Assembly: GCA_963693085.1 (NCBI GenBank)
Contig: OY856412.1
Coordinates: forward strand, 1,058,860,244-1,058,924,243
Direction of reading: 5' to 3'
DNA length: 64,000 bases
DNA from: Alisma plantago-aquatica
Lineage: Eukaryota > Streptophyta > Magnoliopsida > Alismatales > Alismataceae
In this document: positions 10,871-22,831 of the stretch, in pieces
How positions within the stretch are numbered: position 1 is the stretch's first letter
Layout: each line of letters begins with the position of its first letter
Notes under the pieces: generated by a model
The model's input: only the letters and a program-made list of their open reading frames with translations
What the model was told of the DNA's origin: nothing
The model's database searches: none
Translations under genes and position numbers: made by a program

Positions 10871-13065
10871 AAGATATACCATGTTGACATTAGGTCGACA
10901 CACGTTGATGTTAGTTAACAGGTACACCATGCTGGTGTTTAAACCGTTACACCATGAAGATAATGGGTCGTTATCCCTGGAGGAAGTATAAACAATACCC
11001 TATATTAGTGCTGAAATGGATGGTTGGACCCATACCTAATTAATGTTTCAAATAATGAACTCAATCAAATGAATGAGATGTTGGATGCTTCAACAATTAA
11101 TGGATTAGAGTGAATCCCATAGTCTTATCAGAGGTTTATAATAAAGAGAATTCAATGAAACTACACCATTAAACTTGTAGTCTTACATTTGACATTATAT
11201 GAATGTATGGATAAATTACCATAATAAGAGATGTGTACCTTCAATAAAACATCGTTTGATACATCAATTTTAATATAAATAAATGATGATGTTTAAATTA
11301 TAATTAGATCTCTAGAATTATTAATGTGACAATGTATTACATTATCCTTGTGTTGAACCCTCAAACTAGTGCTAATTGAATATCATAGTGCATTGGCATG
11401 TTTAACCTATGGGATACATATGAGTTGATGATCTTTTGAGCCTTGTTTAAGGCCTAGAATGATAATGATGATCTTGTAGGGATTAATGTGATGGTCTTAA
11501 TGATCTTTGAGCATGTTTGAGCCCTAATTGAGGTGAAATCCTTTTCATGTTCCAATAAGGGTCGAAAACTTGGGACTTGTGATGAGGAATGGATATCTTG
11601 AAATGATATGATGACATATGTGGTTCATTACAATGCAATGAGTGATAACATGTGGTAATGTCATTAAGACTTATACTTCAAATGTTTTATATCTTCTGAA
11701 GTTGCAATACTTATACACTTGATAGAAATGAATTAGGATTTGTATGTGCATTTTTTTGATGCAACCTTAATTCACATAGTTGGAAATAACTAATCAAGTG
11801 AAATCCTAATCATGTAGTGCCCTTTTCCGCAAAACTATTTCAGCGTCAGAACTTGCTGGTGGTGAAATAAGTATTTGTAATGAAAACTCAGAGTGCATAC
11901 ATAACATGTTAAGTATGTGGGGACAACTTGGTACCCTAATATCGAGCAATTGAGGATGGTTGTGGTCATGCCTTGGATATTGTGATACTATGAGGTGTGA
12001 AAGGCAATAGTATAATTGTAGGATGTCTCTTATAGAATGGCCATGTGTGATCCTATTCTCTAGTGTCGTGACCTATACCAAGGGTGGACTAGTTGTTAGA
12101 AGCTTGACTATATGTCATTGTATTGCAGCATTGACTGATATGTCACTTCCATTTTGGGCCCATACTGACCGGGTAGAGGAGGGATCTTAGGATATTGGTA
12201 CTCCTAGATCTTTTATGAAACTGAATAACATTTCACAGTAGTCAGTTGGACTTTGAGTGGTACGATTCAAACTCCCCAGTGCATAATAAAAGATATAATT
12301 CAAGTTGTGTAGTATATTTGTTAAAGTCAAATACGTTTCACATTGGTTGAATTATCCCTTACCTTGCTTCTATACTACACAATGCTTATAAGATGCTATC
12401 CTATAATATCTGAGTAGTTATTCTTATTGTTAAGTTTACTTACTTAACTTGCTTAGTATGCTTAAATTGTTTAATTTGCTTGAATTGCTTATGCAATACC
12501 CTAACTTCTCAATTTATTACTACTAACTAATCTGTTGTAATCAATATTTGTTACAGAGAGTTGTATCTCTCACTTGAACTGGGTCTCACCCGTGGGTTAC
12601 CACATCTTTTTAGGTTGTCGCCGACATTGTGGATGAGGTCATGTTGTGGAACAAAACCAGCCTTGTGATAAATAAATTTAGAAGGTTGGTCAAATGTACA
12701 TACCAATATTACAATCCTTGTTTCGTCCCTGTACTCTTAGGTCTGGGGAGATGTTCTCTAGATGAGATACTTGTATCGAAACAATATTTTGGCAGTATGT
12801 CGGTGTATGTATATGTGGCATGAATATGTATATGCTTCTTTTGCACACAGGATGTGGCTGAGGCCATTGAACACATATGTAAATTCTTGTTATTATATAT
12901 GAGAATGGAAAAGGTGGACCTTTATATAAATGTTTTAGAACTTGTTCATGATATTAATTTTGGTTTTAATTAATACACATTTTTGGTGATGTGATTAATT
13001 AATAGTTGATCGTGTTTTGTGTTTTGAGTAATCTCATTTAGCGTGACAAGGTGTCACAGTTAAGT

Positions 13066-13077
13066 TGGTATGAGAGC
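13066..13077 (+). other. Primer-binding site of copy C
   Basis: TGGTATGAGAGC, 7 bases after the LTR end, matches the initiator-Met tRNA consensus TGGTATCAGAGC at 11 of 12 positions. Confidence 0.85.
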
Positions 13078-13128
13078 CAGGTTCACTAAGTCTATAGGGA
13101 CGTAGGACTTAGGTTTGAGTCTATTCTT

Positions 13129-14300
13129 ATGTATCAGACGTATCTGATCATAGCTTATGCTTATGCAGACATATCTGGAGGACAAGAAGAACATGCAGAT
13201 GGTAGCTATGTGTCACCAGGAGGTGGTGCTAGGAGGCAAACACAAGATGAGAGAGTTCTAGAGACAGGGCCAGAGAAGCCCACAATGTCTCAGATGAACC
13301 CGGGAATGATGGCCAATCTTGAGTTTCAGTCTATGTTTAGACAAATGATGGCCACAATTAAACATATAGCGGACAGAGCGCCAACATCTCAAGCTAGGGT
13401 AACTATCCCTAATGTGAAATCCTAAGGCTTCAGAAAGATGTTTGAACATCTTAGACGTGTTGGGGCAATCGAATATCTTGGTAACTCTGACCTAGTAGAT
13501 GCTGACATGTGGCTTACTGAGCTTGAAAAGGTGTTCAAGATTCTGAATATCCCCGAAGAAGACAAAGTAAAGCATTTTGTATACCGTTGAAGGGTAGTGT
13601 TGGCCACTAGTGGGCCATAGAGGAAGAGAAAAGGCCAGGAGTGGTGATAGGTTGGGAGGAATTTTGGTGAGAGTTTGTCATCTGATACTTCCCAAAGGCA
13701 TACCTAGATGAGAAAATCTCTCAGTTTGAGAAGATTTGACAAGTGGTAATGACTATTAATGAGTATGAGTCAAATTTCATGGAACTACTAAGGTTCTTCC
13801 CTCACATGGCAACCACTAACAAGGAAAGGATCTGTAGGTTTGAGAAGGGACTAAGTATAGAGTTGACTACAACGGTATCAACTTTGGAGAATAGGGAAAT
13901 GTTTTCCACCTTTGTGGAATCTATTAGGATGATTGAGAGGCCTGCCATTGAGAAATGTGAAACTAATGCTAATAAATGACCAACTCAATCCCAAGGACAG
14001 TCATCTGGAGGCTTTAATAAGCCAAGGTTTTTCCCACTGTAGTCACAATTGAGGACAACTTTTACTGAACCAAGATCACATACACCATCTCAGTGGACCC
14101 TGAGTAGGGGTAGAGGTCACAATTTTCCACCAATAGGACCTCACAACTCATCATTGGTCTCAGTGATAGGGACATTTAGGCCACAATATGATACCAATGC
14201 CTATTATAGGTGTGGACATGTGTGACATATGATGTGGTCTTTCCCTATGAAGCACGAGGAAGTGACTCAGCAACCAAGTCAGAGTCAGAAGGGATAAAAA
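13129..14300 (+). pseudogene. Copy C gag, degenerate
   Basis: Aligns with the gags of A and B. The canonical start ATGTCTGG of A has become ATATCTGG here (near 13170), so the original initiator is lost; an upstream in-frame ATG exists at 13129. Blocks visible: FRKMFEHLRRVGAIEYLGNSDLVDADMWLTELEKVFKILNIPEEDKVKHFVYR, then TINEYESNFMELLRFFPHMATTNKERICRFEKGLSIELTTTVSTLENREMF at 13743-13979. The zinc knuckle reads YRCGHV-stop-HMMWSFP, with its first and last Cys lost. Several stops and a frameshift near 13730 break the frame. Confidence 0.85.
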
Positions 14301-14409
14301 AAATGACAATTTAGTTCTGGTAGTGGCAAAGGGTGCGGATAGGCATCACATACAGGCTCCTCTGGACAAGTTAGTAGAGGACATGGATAGTAGAAGGTAA
14401 CAACTAGGT

Positions 14410-14955
14410 TCTATGCCATGAGCCATCTAGAATAAGTGGTCAATCCATGAGTCATGACAGGTTAGATGGAGTTATTTCATTCTGATTTGTTTGCTTCTTG
14501 TTTCATATTTGTGCTAGTAGACTTGGGTGCAACACATTCCTTTATCACCATAGAGGTGATATATAGTTGTTATATTCCTGTTAGTCATAGATCTAATAGC
14601 CTACATCTAGAAACTCCTTTGTTTGGTTCTGCAGAATTGCGGGAAGTATGTGTTCTTGTGTTCTTTCTTTTTCTAGACGCAACATTCAAGTGGAACTTTT
14701 GTCAGTTGACATGCATGATTTTGATGTGATCCTAGGAATGTATACCTTGGAGAAGTACAAGGTGATGATGGACTATAGTTCTAAGGTAGTGACGTTCCAT
14801 GATGGTGATGTTTCATGGACCTTTCAAGGTGACAGGAAGGTACTTCTTATGTGTTTGATGTTAGCTATGATAGCAGAGCAGTTGATGAGACAAGGAGGCA
14901 AAGATTTCTTAGCTCATGTTGTGGATACCAAGGTCAGAGGTCCTGGTATCTAGGA
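14410..14955 (+). pseudogene. Copy C aspartic protease, degenerate
   Basis: Two overlapping frames, 14466-14729 and 14648-14953, together cover the retropepsin. The active-site signature reads VDLGATHSFI where DSGATHSFI is expected: the catalytic Asp and the Gly-Ala remain but Ser is Leu. The second frame holds FDVILGMYTLEKYKVMMDYSSKVVTF, the conserved late protease block. The frame change between them shows an indel. Confidence 0.83.
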
Positions 14956-15039
14956 GGTACCAGTGGTATGAGAATTTGAAGATGTTTTTCCTGATGAGTT
15001 TCCTGGTGTTCCCCTTCCAAGAGAGATTGACTTTGAAAT

Positions 15040-16330
15040 CAATCTTGTTCTTGGAACACAACCCATAGCACAGTCACCCTACAAAATAGCACCAACAGAG
15101 ATGTAGGAGTTAAAGAAACAGTTGTAGGAATTGTTAGAAAAAGGTTTCATTAGGACGAGCACATCCCCTTGGGGTGCTCCTGTGTTTTTTGTTAAAAAGG
15201 ACAATTCAATGAGGTTATGTATGGACTATAGACAGTTAAACAAGGTGAAAATAAAGAATAAGTATCATTTGCCAAGGATTGATGATCTTTTTGATCAATT
15301 GAGAGGTGCCACCATGTTTTCAAAGATAGATCTTAGATCAAGATATCATCAATTGAGGATTAAGGCCAATGACATATCCAAGTCAACTTTTAGGACTAGG
15401 TATGGTCATTATGAGTTTGTGGTTATTCCATTTGGGTTAACCAATGCACCTACAACCTTTATGGATCTAATGAATAGAGTGTTTAGACCTTATCTTGATC
15501 AGTGTGTAGTCATATTTATAGATGACATATAGACATATTCTAAGGATAGTCAGCAACATGAGAAACACCTTTGCCAGGCATTTACCTTGTTGAGGCAGCA
15601 CATGCTATATGCTAAGTTTAGTAAGTGTGAATTTTGATTGTCAGAAGTGTCTTTTTTGGGACATGTTATATCTGCTAAAGGTGTTTGTGTAAATCCTAAG
15701 AAGGTTGAATCCGTATTGGAATGGGAATAACCCAAGACATTGGCAGAGATTACAGTTTCCTGGGTTTGGCAGGCTACTATAGAAGGTTCATCAAGGACTT
15801 CAATTTTGTAGCATTACCCCTAACTAGACTAACCAAGAAGGATGTTCATTTTGCTTGGAATGATAAGTGTCAACATTTTTTTCAGTTGTTGAAAGAAAAG
15901 CTGACTAGTGCACCAGTGTTAGTACTGTCAAAGCAAGGGAAAGTCTACATTGTCTTTTGTGATGCTTCAAAGAATGGATTGGGATGTGTGTTGATGTAGA
16001 ATAAAAATGTGATTTCTTTTGCTTCGTGACAACTTAAGAAACACAAGGAGAACTAACAATCATATGATTTGGAGCATGAATCAGTGGTCCATTTTTTAAA
16101 GATCTGGAGACATTATCTTTGTGGAGAGAAGTGTGAGATCTTCACTGACCACAAGAATATGCAGTATATCTTCTCAAAGCAGGAGCTAAATATGTGACAG
16201 AGGAGATGGATGGAACTGATTAAGGATTATGATTGCATAATATATTACCTTCCTGGAAAGGCAAATGTGGTAAAAATGCATTAAGTAGAAAATCATCTTT
16301 ATCATCTACAAATCAGGAGAAGTTATGCTC
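15040..16330 (+). pseudogene. Copy C reverse transcriptase and RNase H, degenerate
   Basis: The best-preserved RT of the three Tekay copies. 15131-15532 reads [22 protein letters not shown], then [56 protein letters not shown] and the catalytic VIFIDDI. A stop follows directly in what is usually the DDILIYS motif. RNase H continues at 15721-15999 (FLGLAGYYRRFIKDF, YIVFCDASKNGLGCVLM) and degenerates to about 16330 (FTDHKNMQYIF, DYDCIIYYLPGKANVV). At least four stops lie between the RT start and RNase H end; two upstream ones are TAG codons in the position of Gln (near 15105 and 15126). Confidence 0.88.
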
Positions 16331-16499
16331 CCTAGTGTGCCATAAATGAGATATGTTAGTATCTCTTCGTCAGATGAATGTATAGTTGGAAGTTTCTTTG
16401 ATAATAAGTTTGTTGGCACAGTTACAGGTTAAACCTACCTTGAGATAGTAGATTTGTGATTCACAATAGAATGACACTATGATACAGAATATCCGATCA

Positions 16500-17755
16500 A
16501 GGCAGTGAAAAGTATGATGGCTTCCATGAGGTAGATGATGGTACAATTTGTTACCACAATAGGATAATAGTTCCTAATGTTGATGCATTAGGGAAGATGA
16601 CACTTGAGGATCATCACTCCTCTATGTATGCAATGCATCATGGAAGTACCAAGATGTACCAAAACCTAAAGGACTTGTATTGGTGTCTAGGTCTAAAGTG
16701 TGATGTGGCATAGTTTGTTGCTTGATGTCTAGTTTGTCAGTACGTAAATGCGGGTTGGCCATATGGGTGATAGTTGATAGATTGACTAAGTAAGCTCACT
16801 TTTTTCCAATCAAGACAACTTTTACAGTAGAGAAGATGGTACAAGTATATGTTGATGAGATAGTCTGTTTGCATGACATTCCTGTGACTATAGTTTCTGA
16901 CAGAGGTCCAAAATTCACAAGTCATTTTTGGGAACATCTACATTCAGCAATGGGAACATAGCTGAGGTTTAGTACATCTTTTCATCCACAGTCAGATGAC
17001 CAGTCCGAAAGGACTATTCAGACTTTAGAAGATCTTTTGAAGGCATGTGCGTTGCAATTTCTTGGGAGTTGGGATATACACCTAAGTTTGATAGAGTTTT
17101 CTTATAATAGTAGTTATCAAAGAAGCATAGATATGGCTCCTTATGAGGCTATGTATGGAAGACGATGTCGATCTCCTCTTTACTAGTATGAAATGGGTGA
17201 ATATCAACTTTTGGGTCCTGAGCTAGTGCAACAGAATACAAAAAAGATTATAGTAATACAACAATAGTTGGAAGCATCCCAGGACAGACAAAATTCGTAT
17301 GCAAACAATCATCATAGACCGCTTGAGTTCCAACTGGGAGATAGAGTGTATCTCAAAGTCTCTCCTTGGAAAGGTGTGATGAGGTTTGTAAAGAAGGCTA
17401 AGTTGACTCCTAGGTTTATGGGGCCATATCCTATCTTAGCTCGTGTTGGAAAGGTGACATACAAGTTGGAGCTACCTCCAGAGATGCCCAAGTTACTTAT
17501 AGTTTTCCATATCTCTATTTTGAGGAAATGTCATCCAGATGCAGAGAAAACAAACCAACCAATAGAGGTTGAACTAGATGAAGATATCTCTTATGTTGAA
17601 GGTCCAGTGTTGATCCTGGACAGGAGAGTGAAGAAGTTGAAAAAGAAAAATATTGTGTTAGTAAAGGTGTTGGGCACCATCATGGTGTAGAGGAAGCCAC
17701 GTGGGAGCTAGAGGATGAGATGTGTAGAAAGTACCCATCTCTCTTTGCATAGGAT
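16500..17755 (+). pseudogene. Copy C integrase and chromodomain, with internal deletion
   Basis: The zinc-binding part near 16610-16740 (HHSSMYAMHHGSTKMYQNLKDLYW, CLVCQ) runs directly into [10 protein letters not shown]. The roughly 50 codons present in copy B between CQQVKEEHQKP and PRTAKGHDS are missing near 16740-16765, removing the first catalytic Asp. The second (TIVSDRGPKFTSHFW) and the Glu region (RTIQTLEDLLKACA) remain, in other frames. The tail 17268-17690 has VYLKVSPWKGVMRFVKKAKLTPRFMGPYPILARVGKVTYKLELPPEM and ELDEDISYVEGPVLILDRRVKKLK. After a frameshift a chromodomain end HHGVEEATWELEDEMCRKYPSLFA reaches a stop at about 17750. The chromodomain supports Tekay-lineage chromovirus identity. 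Confidence 0.88.
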
Positions 17756-17770
17756 TTCAGGGCAAAATCC

Positions 17771-17788
17771 TTGTTAGGGGTTTATAGT
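17771..17788 (+). other. Polypurine-tract position of copy C
   Basis: TTGTTAGGGGTTTATAGT lies directly before the 3' LTR start at 17789, and the equivalent stretch precedes the LTR of B. The purine run is short (AGGGG), so plus-strand priming exactly here is inferred from position. Confidence 0.5.
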
Positions 17789-18317
17789 TGTAAGGCCCCT
17801 GAACTTACTTATAATGTTGAATAAGCTTAATTGCCATGATTGAGTTCTTATAACCTTAATATAACCTTTTGATATGTTTTGGAACCATAGAAAATATTAA
17901 GTTTCAAATTTGGTCCACTTTGGACATTGTTTGAGCAAGTTATGCAATTTTATGTATATTTTGGACTTTTCTACATTTTACCCAATTAAGGGGCTTTCTT
18001 TGCAAATTGTTCCATCAATTATGTTCCTTAAATTTTTTTTCTTTCAGTCTTGAGCCTTTTGAGTTATGGGGCACTCAATTGTACCTTGAATTGAAGGAGA
18101 TTTCATTCTATGTTAAAATAAGGCTTTAATCCCCATGGATGAGGTACCTTTAAGACTAACAAGTGATGGCTCTACTTTCTTGGGCTTAAGGCGACAACCC
18201 AACACTCCCCAACATTTGGTGGACTTGGTATTTCTTATCCATGCAAAAATTAAAGTCATGGACATATGGAGAATCATTTGTACACCTCATGCTCTTCTCA
18301 AAACTTATCCCCTAAAC

Positions 18318-18325
18318 TATATATA
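18318..18325 (+). promoter_or_regulatory. Putative TATA box of copy C 3' LTR
   Basis: TATATATA in the same CTAAACTATATATACTT context as in the 5' LTR. Confidence 0.5.
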
Positions 18326-19059
18326 CTTATCTCTATGCCGAAATGAATCCTTTACTCTCTATAATTATCCATTTGCAAAGGACCTCATTTTCTCTCTCTA
18401 TTGTGCTGCAAATAATCTGCTCAAGGAAGAAGAAGAGGGTGATCATCTTGGAATGATCTTTTAGGGTTCCCATTTTCTATCCTTTAGGGTTTCCAAAAGC
18501 TTCTTCTTGGTAAATTTGACTTGAGCAAGTAAATAATTCTTCCTATCCTCTATTTTCTTCTTTGTTCTTCTTCCTTCTACCTCTCTCCATGTTAGAACTT
18601 TTCTATTTCATGGTAGATGTTGCTCTAGAACTCAAGCAACTATCCTTCTTGCTTCTTCTTCTAGGGTTTTTGCTTCCTAATGGAGAAGGGTACCTAGTTG
18701 ACCAAGTTCAGATCTGCAACTTGGATTTCGTTACCTTCTATGCTCATATCCTTGATGCTAGAAGTATGTTCTTATCTATAGAGGTGATTTTTATAACTTT
18801 CATCACATATATTGCTTACTTCAAGCGGGTTTGTTTATGATCTTCCCTAAAATGAACATCCTTGTATATAGAAACAAATATATGTGTTTATTTTTGTAAA
18901 GTTTCTACCATGATAATGGTGACAGTTCTTGTTGTTCCACACCATGTCTTTCACCATATCGACATTGATCATGTTCATGATGAACTTAGACATGGATTGT
19001 GGTGCTCGAAACCTTAGTTTAGTCATAGTTGTAAACCATAATGGCTTATAGTCGACACC

Positions 19060-19520
19060 CAAACACATAAGGGGTAAACTCATGATGGTTTGCACCCTAA
19101 CCATGTTGCAAACCATGATGGCTGATAGCCAATACATATTTTGATATTAGGCCAATATAATATCTATGGTAGTAACCCATGACGGTCTAACACCAATACA
19201 TTAGTTTTTCCTTAGTGGCAACCATGATGGTTAGTGAATGATACACCCCATATTGTGGGAAGATCGTGACACCATGTTGCTATCAGACCGACACCCTAGC
19301 CATGACAACAACCCATGATGGTCTGTGGCTAATGCCCTGATCCTAGCAAAAACCCGTGATGGTATGTGGATAACAACCTATGATGACTTGTGGTTGATGC
19401 CCTAATCTTAGCAACAACTGGTGATGGTTTGTGGTCGATGCCGTACCATGATTATAAATTGTGATGGTTAATGACTGATACACTCTTAGTGATGATAAGT
19501 CGACATGCTTTTGTGGGTGT
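19060..19520 (+). repeat. Degenerate tandem array in copy C 3' LTR
   Basis: Counterpart of the array at 10415-10870, with the same unit order (CATGATGGTTTG, GTGATGGTTTGTGG and variants). The two arrays show no gain or loss of whole units by eye. Confidence 0.65.
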
Positions 19521-21710
19521 TAAACCGATACATCATGAAGATATACCATGTTGACATTAGGTTAACACACCCTGATGTTAGTGAATTGGTACACCATGTT
19601 GGTGTTTAAATCATTACACCATGAAGATAATGGGTCGTTATCCATGGAGGAAGTATAAATCGATACCCTATATTAATGTGAAATGGATGGTTGGACCCAT
19701 ACCTAATTAATGTTTTGAATAATGAACTCAATCCAATGAATGAGATTAGATGCTTCCACAATTAATGGATTAGAGTGATTCCCATAGTCTTATAAGAGGT
19801 TTCTAATAAAGAGAATTGAATGAAACAACACCATTAAACTTGTAGCCTTACATTTGCCCTCATATGGATATATGGATAAATCACCATAACAAGAGATGTG
19901 TACCTTCAATAAAATATGGTTTGATACATCAATTCTAATATAAATAAATGATGATGTTTGGATTATAATTAGATCTTTGGAATGATTAATGTGACAATGT
20001 ATTACATTATCCTTGTGTTGAAACCTCAAATTAGTGCTAATCGAATATCATAGTGCATTGGCATGTTTAACCTATGGGATACATATGCGTTGATGATCTT
20101 TTGAGCCTTGTTTAAGGCCTAGAATGATAATGATGATCTTGTAGGGATTAATGTGATGGTCTTAATGATCTTTGAGCATGTTTGAGCCCTAATTGAGGTG
20201 AAATCCTTTTCATGTTCCAATAAGGGTCGAAACCTTGGGACTTGTGATGAGGAATGGATATATTGAAATGATATGATGACATATGTGGTTCATTACAATG
20301 CAATGAGTGATAACATGTGGTAATGTCATTAAGACTTATACTTCAAACGTTTTATATCTTCTGAAGTTGAAATACTTATACACTTGATAGAAATAATTAG
20401 GGTTTGTATGTCCATTTGTTTGATGCAACCTTAATTCACCAAATTGGCAATAACTAATCAAGTGAAATCCTAATCATGTAGTGCCTTGTGTCGTAGAACC
20501 ATTTCAGGGTCATAACTTGCTGGTGGGGAAATGAGTATTCCTAATGGAAACTCGGAGCGCATACATAACATGTTGAGTATGCGGGGACAACTTGGTACCC
20601 TAATATCGAGCAGTTGAGGATGGTTAATGTCATGCATCGCATGTTGTGATATTGTGATATGTGAAAGGCAGCAGTATAACTGCAAGATGCCTCTTATAGA
20701 ATGACCATGTAGTGTTGTGACCTATACCAAGGGCATACTAGTTGTTAGCAGCTTGACTATATGTCACTGTAGTGGCAGCATTGATTGATATGTCACTTCC
20801 TTTTTGGACCTGTACTGACCGGGTAGAGGAGAGATCTTAGGATACCAGTACTCCTAGATCTTTTACAGAACTGAATAACACTTCGTAGTGGTCAGTTGGA
20901 CTTTGAGTGGCACAACTTGAACTCCCTAGGGCCTAATAAAAGATATAATTCAAGCCGTGTAGTATATTTTTTAAGTCAAATACATTTCACATTGGTTGAA
21001 TTATCCCTTACCTTACTTTTATACTACACAGTGCTTATAAGATGCTATGTTATACTATCTAAGTAGTTATTCTTATTGTTAAGTTTACTTGCTTAACTTT
21101 CTTAGTATGGTTAAATTGTTTAATCTGCTTGAATTGCTTATTCAATACCCTAATTGCTCATTTTATTACTGCTAATTAATCTATTGTAATCAAAATCTCT
21201 TGGATAGAGTTATATCTCTAGCTAGGACTGGGTCTCACCCGTGGGCAACCACATCTTTTTAGGTGGTCGTCGGCAACATGGACGAGCTTGTGTTGTAGAA
21301 GAAAACCAACCCGTGATCAATAAATTTATAAGGTTGGTCAAATGTACATACTAGTATTAGAGTCCTAGTGTCGTCCCTGTACTCTCAGGTTCGGGTATGG
21401 GAGATGTTCTTAAGACGAGATACTTGTATCGACACAAGATTTTGGCAGTATGCCAGTGTATGTATATATGGCATGAATATGTATATGCTTCTTTTATAAA
21501 CAGGATGTGGCTGAGGCCATTGAAAAGAGATGTAGATTCTTGTTATTATATATGAGAAGGGAAAAGATGGACTTTATATAAATGTTTTAGAACTCGTTCA
21601 TGATATGAAGTTTGGTTTTAATTATTCCACATTTTTGATGATGTGATTAATTATTAGTTGATCGTGTTTTGTGTTTTGGGTAATCTCATTTAGCGTGACG
21701 AGGTGTCACA

Positions 21711-21715
21711 TTAAG
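21711..21715. repeat. Right target-site duplication of copy C (TTAAG)
   Basis: Follows the TGTCACA end of the 3' LTR. It matches GTAAG at 9114-9118 with one difference, after which copy B pol resumes (GTCCCATATAC). Confidence 0.75.
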
Positions 21716-22774
21716 GTCCCATATACTGGGAGACAACTTACCCTTACTCCCAAAGCTCAACACACCTTTCCAAGGAGAGCCTTTGAGATATACCTTGTCT
21801 CCGACTTAGAACTCCAAAGGCCTATGAAGATTACCAATGTACCGCTTCTACCTATCCTAGGTTGTCTTCAACTTTTTTTGTATCATCTTAATCTTCTTTG
21901 TTGTCTTTTCACAAGCTCATGGCCCAAAAGTTGATATTCACCAGTCTCATACCAACACAACAAAGATCTACAACATCTCCATACAAAGACTCGTACGGTG
22001 CCATATCAATACTCCTCTGATAACTATTATTGTAGACAAACTCTATCAAGTTGAGGTGTACATCCCAACTGCCCAAAAAATGCAAGACACATGCTCTCAA
22101 CAAATCTTCCATAGTCTGTATAGTCCTCTTAGATTGTCCATCTATCTGTGGATGAAATGATGTACTGAACCTCAACTGTGTACCCATGTATATATATGTA
22201 GACGCTCCCAAAAGTGAATGGTAAATTGAGGACCTCTATCTGACACGATGGTAGATGGAATACCATGCAAGTGGACTATCTCATCAACATAACCTTGTGC
22301 TAATTTTGTAGTTGTATATGTTGACTTCATAGGAAGAAAATGTGCAGACTTAGTCAACCTGACAACGATCACCCAAATGGAGTCGTGACCTTTGGCTGTC
22401 CTAGGAAGTCCAACAATAAAGTCCATCGTGGTATGATCTCGCTTACACTATGGTATATGCAACAGTTGTAAAGTCCCTACTGGTTTTTGATGCTCTTCCT
22501 TAACCTGTTGACACACTACACACTTAGCTACAAACTCAGCTATGCCTTGCTTCAATCCAAGCCACCAATATAAATCTTTCATATTGTGGTACATCTTGGG
22601 GCTACCTGGATGCATAGCGTACATTGAAGAGTAAGCCTCTTCCAGTGCCAAATTCCTTAAATCATCACCAACAGGTACCACTTCTTTACTGTGGTAACAT
22701 ACTCTCCCATCCTCTAAGTTGTGGAAGCCATCACACTTCTTGTTGCCAAACTCTGATAGGAACTTTTGTATCAT
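21716..22774 (-). pseudogene. Copy B integrase, main part
   Basis: Minus strand. 22448-22774 holds the zinc-binding domain (AYSSMYAMHPGSPKMYHNMKDLYWWLGLKQGIAEFVAKCVVCQQVKEEHQKPVG); the first His of the H-H-C-C set reads Tyr. 22172-22426 holds the core, with [30 protein letters not shown] (first Asp) and TIVSDRGPQFTIHFWERL (second Asp). 21909-22211 holds FHPQIDGQSKRTIQTMEDLLRACV (Glu) and IDMAPYESLYG. All three catalytic residues are thus still written in the DNA, but in three different frames. The C-terminus continues at 9118-8767 beyond copy C. Confidence 0.88.
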
Positions 22775-22831
22775 AATATCATTATGCTATGCATCTCATA
22801 TCTTCTGTCTCAATATAGGCTTCACCTGAAA

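Larger units (their letters stand above)
9119..13058 (+). repeat. 5' LTR of copy C (3,940 bp)
   Basis: Starts TGTAAGGCCCC and ends TGTCACA, immediately before the primer site. It pairs with 17789-21710. By-eye divergence is about 8-13 percent in the parts compared, but only about 2 percent in 11321-11690. Contents are a TATA box at 9649, a degenerate tandem array at about 10415-10870, and otherwise AT-rich non-coding sequence. Confidence 0.93.
9119..21710 (+). mobile_element. Complete Tekay/Del-type Ty3-gypsy element, copy C (12.6 kb), nested in copy B
   Basis: Two direct LTRs (9119-13058 and 17789-21710) enclose a 4.7-kb internal region. This holds a primer site, gag, protease, RT, RNase H, integrase and chromodomain, all on the plus strand. 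It interrupts copy B pol, with 5-bp duplications. The internal proteins are close relatives of A and B, and the LTRs are alignable but clearly diverged, so this is a sister subfamily. The genes contain many stops and at least one deletion, so it is inactive. Confidence 0.93.
17789..21710 (+). repeat. 3' LTR of copy C (3,922 bp)
   Basis: Starts TGTAAGGCCCC, ends TGTCACA, direct repeat of 9119-13058. It carries the same TATA box, the same degenerate array and a GC-poor tail. The near-identical tract corresponding to 11321-11690 lies at about 19990-20360. No gene is seen inside; the short open frames are not conserved between the two LTRs. Confidence 0.93.
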
